NCBI GenBank assembly: GCA_003156795.1
Contig: PMHU01000032.1
Span: 1 to 10,881, forward strand
Origin: Acidimicrobiaceae bacterium
GTDB lineage: Bacteria; Actinomycetota; Acidimicrobiia; Acidimicrobiales; Palsa-688
Direction of reading: 5' to 3'
DNA: 10,881 bases
Shown one piece after another: positions 1 through 5,500 of the stretch (its first letter is position 1; the number at the start of each line of letters is the position of its first letter). The position numbers were made by a program, and so were the translations under genes. The notes below the pieces were generated by a model, which ran no database searches, was not told where the DNA came from, and saw nothing but the letters and a program-made list of their open reading frames with translations.

Positions 1-1652
1 TCAATCACAACGGCGGCCAGGCCTCGAGCATGTACACGCGGCTGCCCGTCTGGGCGCCGAGTCCCGTACCGGATCCGCTGTTCCGGGAAGTTCCCAAAGA
101 GGTCGAGGCCCACGAGATCGCGGAGATCGTGGCCGGGTACGCGCTGGTCGCGGAGCACTGTGTGCTCGGCGGTTTCGACGGCATCGAGCTCCAGTGCTCG
201 CACTCGTCGATCGTGCGCGGCTTCCTGTCCCCCGCCACCAATTTGCGGACCGACGCCTACGGCGGTGTGCTCGCCAACCGGGCCCGGCTGCTCCTCGAGA
301 TCGTCGACGCCGTGAGAGAAGCCATCGGGCCGGGCCGCGTGCTCGGAGTCCGCCTTTGTGGGGACGAGCTGATCGAGCGCGGGACCACCATCGGTGACGC
401 CGTGGAAGTGGCCCGCTTGGTCGAAGCGTCGGGCCGCGTCGACTACATCAACACGTCGATCGGAGTGGCCACGGCCACGCTTTACATGATCGAAGCGAGC
501 ATGCAGATCCCGCCGGGTTATGCGATGTACATCCCCAGCGCCATCCGCCAGGCCGTGGACCTGCCGGTCGTGGGCGTGGGCCGGTTCAAGGACCCCATGC
601 AGGCCGACCGGGCCCTCGCGGCCGGTCAGTGCGATCTGGTGGGCGTGGTGCGCGGCCAGATCGCGGACCCGGATTTCGCAGCCAAAGCCCGGGCCGGCCA
701 CGCCACGGACATCCGCACGTGCCTTTCGTGCAACCAGGAGTGCGTCGGGCGCATGGGGCTCAACCGGTGGCTCGGCTGCATCGAAAACCCCCGTACCGGC
801 CGGGAGTCCGTGGCCCTACCGGCGCCCCGACGGCGCGGCCGGCGCGTTCTCGTAATCGGCGGCGGCCCGGCCGGTCTTCAAGCGGCCGTGTCCGCCACTG
901 GAAGGGGCCACCACGTCATCCTGCTCGAGCGCCAGAACCGTTTGGGGGGACAGATCCCCGTGGCCGCCAGCGTTCCGAGTCGAGCCGAGCTCCTCGACAT
1001 CACCAGGAACCTGGTCGTAAATGTTCACCGCCTCGAAGTGGACGTCCGCACCGGCATCGACGCCGGTCTCGATCAGGTGCAATCCATCCGGCCCGACGTG
1101 GTGGTGGTCGCTACCGGCGCCCGCCCGGCCCGGCCCTGGTGGGCGGGAGACCACCAGAGGGTGGTGGACGTTCGCGACGTCCTCGAAGGCCGGGTCTCGC
1201 CGCAAGGACGGGTCCTCGTGGTGGACGAGCTGGGCTTTCATCAGGCGACGTCGGTTGCCGAGCTCTTGGCTGACCGGGGTTGCTCGGTAGAGATCGCGAC
1301 GAGCGGGATGGTGGTCGGACAGGACCTCGGCATCACCTTGGACCTCGAAATGTGGAACGTCCGGGCCCACGCCAAGGAGATCCGCCAGGCGACCGACCTG
1401 GTGGCCCTCGGCGTCACTGCCGACCCCGATTCGGCCGCGTTGATCGTCAACTTGCAGCATCACCCGACGGGCCAAGACCGCGACCGGGTCTGTGACTGGG
1501 TGGTGTGCGTCGTTCACCAGCGGCCCGAGGACGATTTGTGGCACAGCCTGGCCGGGTCGCCCTTCCCTGTGCACCGCATCGGGGACTGCCTGGCTCCCCG
1601 GCGGGCCCACGCCGCAATCGTGGAAGGCCATCGCGTGGCGGTGAGCCTGTGA
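1..1652 (+). CDS. Old Yellow Enzyme / 2,4-dienoyl-CoA reductase (FadH)-type oxidoreductase, 5' partial
   Basis: Flavin/Fe-S/FAD oxidoreductase of the FadH–trimethylamine dehydrogenase class. The reading frame is open to the window edge (first full codon at base 3), so roughly 100 N-terminal residues are missing; about 549 are visible. Seen: an FMN TIM-barrel segment with the FLSPxTNLRTDAYGG signature (nt ~216-270); four cysteines spaced C-x2-C-x3-C-x11-C (codons at 720, 729, 741, 777), the family's [4Fe-4S] site, followed by ENPRTGRE; then a dinucleotide fold VIGGGPAGLQAA (852-887), the inner-domain VVVVATGARP (~1101-1130), and the C-terminal IGDC...AAIVEGHRVA. Residues corresponding to the E. 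coli FadH catalytic Tyr and His appear replaced (Ser, and Ala/Thr), so dienoyl-CoA reduction is doubtful. It overlaps the next gene by GTGA and probably passes electrons to, or shares substrates with, the ETF/FixCX genes downstream. It resembles the FadH/OYE proteins found beside mycofactocin genes; substrate unknown. Confidence 0.88.
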   Translation, partial: NHNGGQASSMYTRLPVWAPSPVPDPLFREVPKEVEAHEIAEIVAGYALVAEHCVLGGFDGIELQCSHSSIVRGFLSPATNLRTDAYGGVLANRARLLLEIVDAVREAIGPGRVLGVRLCGDELIERGTTIGDAVEVARLVEASGRVDYINTSIGVATATLYMIEASMQIPPGYAMYIPSAIRQAVDLPVVGVGRFKDPMQADRALAAGQCDLVGVVRGQIADPDFAAKARAGHATDIRTCLSCNQECVGRMGLNRWLGCIENPRTGRESVALPAPRRRGRRVLVIGGGPAGLQAAVSATGRGHHVILLERQNRLGGQIPVAASVPSRAELLDITRNLVVNVHRLEVDVRTGIDAGLDQVQSIRPDVVVVATGARPARPWWAGDHQRVVDVRDVLEGRVSPQGRVLVVDELGFHQATSVAELLADRGCSVEIATSGMVVGQDLGITLDLEMWNVRAHAKEIRQATDLVALGVTADPDSAALIVNLQHHPTGQDRDRVCDWVVCVVHQRPEDDLWHSLAGSPFPVHRIGDCLAPRRAHAAIVEGHRVAVSL

Positions 1653-2716
1653 CGGAATCCGTCAACTCCCCCCGCTACCCACTCGGCGCCGCCCAGAGAC
1701 CCCCTGTCACCGCCGCCGTAGCCGTCGTGGTGTGTCGCCACGGCCGGCTACCGGCCGGTGCCGATGAAGCGGTGGCCGAGGTCGGCGGGGCCGTGCTCCT
1801 GGTCGGCCGCCAAACCCGAAACGCAGCCGACTCGTTGGTGAGCGCGACGACCGTGTGGTGGTCCGAGACGGGCACCGGCCCGGCTGGCCTGGCCCGCGTC
1901 CTGGCTCCCACGCTGACGGACGCATCGCTGGTCGTCTTGCCGGCCTCGCCCGATGGGCGCGACCTGGCGCCCCGGCTTTCGGCCGAGCTGGGGCGCCCCC
2001 TCCTGGCCGGGGCGGTGCGGGCCACGCTGGTCGGCGACGGCGTTGATCCGTCTGTCCCGACCATTCGGGTCGAACTCCTCCGAGCCGACGGCCGGGTCGT
2101 CGTCCCGGTCGAATGCGACGGGCCGGCCGTGGTGACCCTGATGCCGGGCGCCCGAGGCCCCGCCCCCACTTTCGACCCTCCCCTCGTCTCCCACGTCGGC
2201 CTGCCCTCCCCCACGGGCGAGTGGCGCGACGCGGAGGTCGTCGCCCTCCTGGAACCCGACCCTGCGACCATGGACCTGGCTGACGCCACCAAGGTCCTCA
2301 GCGGTGGCGCCGGGCTGGTACCCCGAGGCGCGACCGACGACCAAGCCCGGGCGGTATTCTCCCTCCTCGCCGACGTGGCCGCCGCGCTCGGCGGCTCGGC
2401 TGGGGCCACGCGAGTGGTCACCGACGCCGCCTGGATGGGGTACGACCGTCAGATCGGGACTACCGGCGTGGCCATCGACCCCGAGCTCTATGTCGCTTTC
2501 GGCGTGTCGGGCGCCACCCAGCACGTCGGCGGCCTGGGCACGCCCAGGCACGTGGTGAGCGTCAACACGGACCCGTCGTGCCCCATGACCGCGATGGCCA
2601 ACCTGGGCCTGGTCGCCGACGCGGGGAGCGTCCTGTTGGAGCTGGCCGGTCGTCTCGGTGTTTCTGTCCAGGAGCAAGTCCAGGAGGTGCTTCGTGGCCG
2701 ACACCCCGTCGCCTGA
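1649..2716 (+). CDS. etfA: Electron transfer flavoprotein alpha subunit (FixB/EtfA family, possibly mycofactocin-associated)
   Basis: 355-residue ETF alpha subunit, the FAD-carrying half of a soluble electron shuttle between flavin dehydrogenases and FixCX. The N-terminal half (residues ~20-200) is divergent but has the VVLPASPDGRDLAPRLSAEL element typical of the alpha subunit's first domain. The FAD domain (residues ~215-335) is clear: SGGAGL (218-223, normally SGGRGL), GATRVVTDAAW with Arg255, GTTG with Thr272, PELYVAFGVSGATQH ending in His292, and VNTDP. These match the human ETF alpha Arg249, Thr266 and His286 flavin contacts. The GTG start at 1649 is chosen because it forms a GTGA overlap with the preceding stop and leaves a normal family length; an open frame upstream to 1505 has no ETF-like sequence. 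The beta partner is not adjacent but lies three genes away. Confidence 0.9.
   Translation: MTESVNSPRYPLGAAQRPPVTAAVAVVVCRHGRLPAGADEAVAEVGGAVLLVGRQTRNAADSLVSATTVWWSETGTGPAGLARVLAPTLTDASLVVLPASPDGRDLAPRLSAELGRPLLAGAVRATLVGDGVDPSVPTIRVELLRADGRVVVPVECDGPAVVTLMPGARGPAPTFDPPLVSHVGLPSPTGEWRDAEVVALLEPDPATMDLADATKVLSGGAGLVPRGATDDQARAVFSLLADVAAALGGSAGATRVVTDAAWMGYDRQIGTTGVAIDPELYVAFGVSGATQHVGGLGTPRHVVSVNTDPSCPMTAMANLGLVADAGSVLLELAGRLGVSVQEQVQEVLRGRHPVA
2682..2689 (+). promoter_or_regulatory. Strong Shine-Dalgarno fixing the fixC start
   Basis: AGGAGGTG ends five bases before the GTG at 2694, inside the last codons of etfA. It supports GTG 2694 over the in-frame ATG at 2658, which would add twelve residues (MFLSRSKSRRCF) that do not resemble a FixC N-terminus. 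Confidence 0.75.
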
Positions 2717-4013
2717 TTCGTTCGATGCGATCGTGGTCGGCGCCGGCCCGGCCGGCTCAGCGGCCGCTTTGGCGCTGGCACGAGCCGGGCGTTCGGTTGT
2801 GATCATCGAGCGCGGCCCTTTTCCGGGCTCGAAGAACGTATACGGCGGCGTCGTATACGCCCGGGTCCTCGACGACGTCATCCCCAACTGGTGGGAGCAG
2901 GTGCCCGTCCAGCGCTGGGTGGTGCGCCGCTCGACGATGGTGATGACCGGCTCTCAGGCCGTGACCGTCGACGTGCGCACCCAGGCGTGGGGCCGGCCGC
3001 CCTACAACGGCATGACGGTGTACCGCGCCGACTTCGACAGCTGGCTGGCGGACCAAGCCGTCGCAGCCGGGGCCAGTCTGGTGACGTCAACGGTCGCCAC
3101 GGGCTTGGTGCGCGACGGCACCGGTCGCGTCACGGGTGTGCGGACGGATCGGCCTGGAGGCGACCTCGCGTCCCGGGTGGTGATCGCATGCGACGGCGTC
3201 AACTCCTTCCTGGCCAAGGAAGCGGGCCTGCTCCCGAAAGCTGATGCCGCCCACCACACCCTCGGCGTCAAGGAGGTGCTCGCCCTGCCGGCGGAGGTGA
3301 TCGAAGACCGATTCGGGTTGGCGCCCGGCGAGGGGCTCGACATCGAGATGATCGGCTGCACCCGGGGGATCCCGGGCGGCGGCTTCCTCTATACCAATCG
3401 CGACACGGTCAACGTCGGGGTGGTGGTATCCCTCACTGGTCTGGCCGCCTCGGGCGTACGGCCCGAAGAGCTGATCGCCGACCTGAAGGAGCACCCCGCC
3501 GTGGCACCCTGGCTGCGCGGGGCCGCGGTCAAGGAGTACGGCGCCCACCTGATCCCCGAAGGCGGATACGACGCCATGCCTGCGTTGGCGGCCGATGGGT
3601 TCCTCGTCGCCGGTGACGCGGCCGGAATGACGCTGGCGGCCGGACTCTGGCTCGAGGGGGTCAACTTCGCCATCGGAGCCGGGTTGGCTGCCGGGCGGGC
3701 TGCGGCTGCCGCCATCGCCCAGGGGGACGTCACCGCGGCGGGTCTGGCCGGTTACCGCAAAGCCCTCGAAGCCAATTTCGTCCTGCAGGACCACAAGCGG
3801 CTCCGGGGCGCTCCCCAACTGGTGCTTTCCGATCGCATGCAGCGTCAATACGTGCAGTTGATCTGCGATTTGGCCGAGCAGGTGTTCACGGTGACCAACC
3901 CCGAACCCAAGCCCGGCCTGGTGAAGCTTCTGCTGCGAGGGGCCCGGCGCCACAAGGTCCGCGTCCGGGATCTGGTGAGAGACGGGATCGAGACGGCGAA
4001 GGTGTTCAGGTGA
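2694..4013 (+). CDS. fixC: FixC-type electron transfer flavoprotein:quinone oxidoreductase
   Basis: 439-residue FAD-dependent oxidoreductase of the FixC/ETF-QO family, which takes electrons from ETF and reduces membrane quinone together with FixX. Seen: N-terminal Rossmann motif VVGAGPAGSAAA (residues ~14-25) ending in acidic Glu39 for ribose binding; ACDGVNS (residues ~165); the second FAD motif FLVAGDAAGMTLAAG with Asp308; and an amphipathic C-terminal region rich in Arg/Lys. There is no Fe-S cysteine set at the C-terminus, unlike fused mitochondrial-type ETF-QO, which fits the separate fixX next door. Length matches FixC (about 430). GTG start chosen for its AGGAGG. It overlaps etfA by 23 bases and fixX by a GTGA, so translation of the three is probably coupled. 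No transmembrane helix is evident; the protein is expected to sit peripherally on the membrane. Confidence 0.92.
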   Translation: MADTPSPDSFDAIVVGAGPAGSAAALALARAGRSVVIIERGPFPGSKNVYGGVVYARVLDDVIPNWWEQVPVQRWVVRRSTMVMTGSQAVTVDVRTQAWGRPPYNGMTVYRADFDSWLADQAVAAGASLVTSTVATGLVRDGTGRVTGVRTDRPGGDLASRVVIACDGVNSFLAKEAGLLPKADAAHHTLGVKEVLALPAEVIEDRFGLAPGEGLDIEMIGCTRGIPGGGFLYTNRDTVNVGVVVSLTGLAASGVRPEELIADLKEHPAVAPWLRGAAVKEYGAHLIPEGGYDAMPALAADGFLVAGDAAGMTLAAGLWLEGVNFAIGAGLAAGRAAAAAIAQGDVTAAGLAGYRKALEANFVLQDHKRLRGAPQLVLSDRMQRQYVQLICDLAEQVFTVTNPEPKPGLVKLLLRGARRHKVRVRDLVRDGIETAKVFR

Positions 4014-4315
4014 GCGACCGAGATGATCGCTGGGCCGGGCCGTCGTTCGAGGACCGCATGGCCACCGTCGAGTTCCGGGTCGGCGCCCGGGCCCACATAG
4101 TGGTCGACTCCGACGTGTGCCGGTCCTGCACGACCAAGGCTTGCGTCAGCGCCTGCCCGGCGAATCTCTTCGCGCCCACTTCCGACGGGGGGATCCTCTT
4201 CAACTACGAGCAGTGCTTCGAGTGCGGCACGTGCTACATGGTGTGCAACTCCGAAGGGGCGATCGAGTGGACCTACCCCGACGGCGGCCAAGGCGTGGTG
4301 TTCCGCCATGGCTGA
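4010..4315 (+). CDS. fixX: FixX-type ferredoxin, eight-cysteine form
   Basis: 101-residue ferredoxin-like partner of FixC, carrying the Fe-S centre between FAD and quinone. Two cysteine groups are visible: Cys37, 40, 45 and 49 (C-x2-C-x4-C-x3-CP) and Cys69, 72, 75 and 79 (C-x2-C-x2-C-x3-C). The end, YPDGGQGVVFRHG, closely follows the FixX tail known from E. coli (YPRG..GVEFRYG), which supports the family call over a generic ferredoxin. E. coli FixX and the C-terminus of ETF-QO have only enough cysteines for one [4Fe-4S] cluster; here two could be held. The GTG start at 4010 shares GTGA with the fixC stop and is preceded by AAGG seven bases upstream. Overlaps etfB by eight bases. Confidence 0.92.
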   Translation: MSDRDDRWAGPSFEDRMATVEFRVGARAHIVVDSDVCRSCTTKACVSACPANLFAPTSDGGILFNYEQCFECGTCYMVCNSEGAIEWTYPDGGQGVVFRHG

Positions 4316-5237
4316 CGGCGGACAGGGACCGGCCCCTGCGCCGGTCGGACCCAGCCCGGTCGGACCGCTCGTGGTGGCCTGCCTAGACCCCGCCGACTTG
4401 CGCCAAGAAGTCGATCCCTTGACCGGCGAGGTGCGCGCCGATTGGCGGAGGGCTGACCTGTCTGCGTCCGATGGCGCCGCCTTGGAGCATTCCCTGCGCG
4501 CCGCCGAGGCTTGGGGCGGGACCGTGCTCGCCTTGGCCGCTGGGCCTCCTGGTCTGGATCCGGTACTCGAACAGGCGGTGGCACTGGGGGCGCGGGCCCT
4601 CAGGGTCCCGTGGAGTGACGCCCACTCGGGCCCCGCCGTGGATGCGGTCGCTTTGGCCGCCGCCCTGGCTGCGGCGATCAGCCAAGCCGGTCCTCCCGCC
4701 CTGGTCGTTTGCGGAGACCGATCTCCCAGCCGCGGCATCGGGGCCGTGCCGGCGCTGATCGCCCACCATCTCGGGGCCGAACAGGCTCTCGGGTTGGTGT
4801 CTCTGACCGTGGACCAGAGCTCGCAGGTCGTCATCGCCGAACGACGCCTCGACGGCGGGTGGCGGGAACGGCTCCGGGTCCGGGCGCCCGCGGTGTGCTC
4901 GGTCGAAGCGGCCGGCGTCCGTCTGCGCCGGGCACCCTTCGCGGCGGCATTGCGGTCGTCAGGCCAGCCGATCCCCGTCGCAGCCAGCCAGTCGGGTGTG
5001 GCGTCGACGGGCGCGCAGCTGCGCATCGGCGGTCCCCGGCCGTACCGGCCGCGGACCAAGGCCGTTGCTCCTCCTATGGGCGGCACCCACGACCGGCTGC
5101 TGGCCCTGACCGGGGTTCTGGTCGCCCACGATCCCCCCCGGATCGTCGGACCCCTCGGGCCGGTCGAAGCCGCCGGCGAACTGCTGGACTTCCTGGACGG
5201 ACACGGCTACTCCCCGCCATCCGGGCCGGCCCAGTAG
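4308..5237 (+). CDS. etfB: Divergent electron transfer flavoprotein beta subunit with C-terminal extension
   Basis: 309-residue ETF beta-family protein, expected to pair with the etfA product three genes upstream; usual beta subunits are about 250-265. After a Pro/Gly/Ala-rich leader (1-20), LVVACLDPADLR...DPLTGEV (21-42) and LSASDGAALEHSLRAAE (51-67) follow the beta pattern, as do VLEQAVALGARALRV (86-100) and LVVCGDRSPSRGIGAVPALIAHHLG (132-156), the stretch that in canonical ETF beta helps hold AMP. The usual N-x-PRYPS signature is replaced by GVRLRRAPFAAALRS (203-217). Residues ~225-309 form an extra segment with PRPYRPR and a conserved-looking LLALTGVLVAHDPPRI...AAGELLDFLDGHGY end. It looks like the ETF beta variant I recall near mycofactocin loci. 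ATG 4308 overlaps fixX by eight bases; the RBS is weak. Family certain enough, cofactor binding uncertain. Confidence 0.82.
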   Translation: MADGGQGPAPAPVGPSPVGPLVVACLDPADLRQEVDPLTGEVRADWRRADLSASDGAALEHSLRAAEAWGGTVLALAAGPPGLDPVLEQAVALGARALRVPWSDAHSGPAVDAVALAAALAAAISQAGPPALVVCGDRSPSRGIGAVPALIAHHLGAEQALGLVSLTVDQSSQVVIAERRLDGGWRERLRVRAPAVCSVEAAGVRLRRAPFAAALRSSGQPIPVAASQSGVASTGAQLRIGGPRPYRPRTKAVAPPMGGTHDRLLALTGVLVAHDPPRIVGPLGPVEAAGELLDFLDGHGYSPPSGPAQ

Positions 5238-5251
5238 GCCCGACTCCGGTC

Positions 5252-5300
5252 GCCGGGCCGGGTCCCTCCCGATCGTCGGGGCGGGCTGGGCCGGCCCGGC
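5252..5300. terminator. Long GC hairpin between convergent operons, probable bidirectional terminator
   Basis: A perfect 10-bp stem, GCCGGGCCGG (5252-5261) with CCGGCCCGGC (5291-5300), encloses a smaller hairpin CCCGA-TCG-TCGGG (5268-5280), with CCC 5264-5266 able to pair GGG 5288-5290. It starts 14 bases after the etfB stop and, on the other strand, at the last base of the TAG of the 66-residue gene. No T-run follows on either side, as is common for GC-rich actinobacterial terminators. Location and symmetry suggest it ends transcripts from both directions. Confidence 0.6.
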
Positions 5301-5500
5301 TAGTCCCTGTCGTCGGGTTCGGACAGGATGGCGGCCGCCTTCTCCACGGCCCGGCGGGCCCTGGTCAGGCGGCGCTCGTCCACGGGTAGCTCGTAGCCGC
5401 CCGCGTCGATCGACTCCTTGAGGCGTACGGTGGCCAGGTCGGCCAGCTCCTCGGCTATCGCTTCCAGCCGGACCCGAATTTCCCCGAACTCGCCAGCCAT
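5300..5500 (-). CDS. Small helical protein of unknown function (66 aa) downstream of glcF
   Basis: I do not recognise this protein as a named family. It is 66 residues, charged and probably almost entirely alpha-helical: a first helix (MAGEFGEIRVRLEAIAEELADLA, heptad-like Ile/Leu spacing, residues ~4-28), a turn at DAGGYELPVDE (32-42), and a second helix RLTRARRAVEKAAAILSE (43-60), giving a helical-hairpin or coiled-coil shape. No signal peptide, membrane segment or cysteine. It is the best coding reading of this stretch: composition is protein-like, it ends exactly at the terminator hairpin, and it starts with ATG. The start overlaps the end of glcF by 46 bases, and a TAAAAT box lies six bases upstream of the ATG, so it may be made from its own leaderless transcript as well as from the glc operon. 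Role unknown. Confidence 0.72.
   Translation of the reverse strand: MAGEFGEIRVRLEAIAEELADLATVRLKESIDAGGYELPVDERRLTRARRAVEKAAAILSEPDDRD

Noticed and set aside
816..1631. 271-residue minus-strand open frame opposite the OYE gene
   Set aside because: His/Gly/Asp-rich composition typical of an antisense shadow; the plus strand encodes conserved FAD and Fe-S motifs here.
2658..2693. ATG at 2658 as the fixC start
   Set aside because: Would add a Cys/Arg-rich leader not seen in FixC and would ignore the well-placed AGGAGG before GTG 2694.
1748..2887. 379-residue minus-strand open frame opposite etfA
   Set aside because: Spans the etfA/fixC junction, lacks motifs, and etfA in the other strand has a clear FAD domain.
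4010..4315. fixX as a stand-alone 2[4Fe-4S] ferredoxin
   Set aside because: The C-terminal YPDGGQGVVFRHG and position after fixC fit FixX specifically.
3845..5086. 413-residue open frame on the minus strand opposite fixC, fixX and etfB
   Set aside because: Arg/Ala/Ser/Pro-rich low-information sequence with no domain, crossing three well-supported genes; a product of high GC leaving few stops in the complementary frame.
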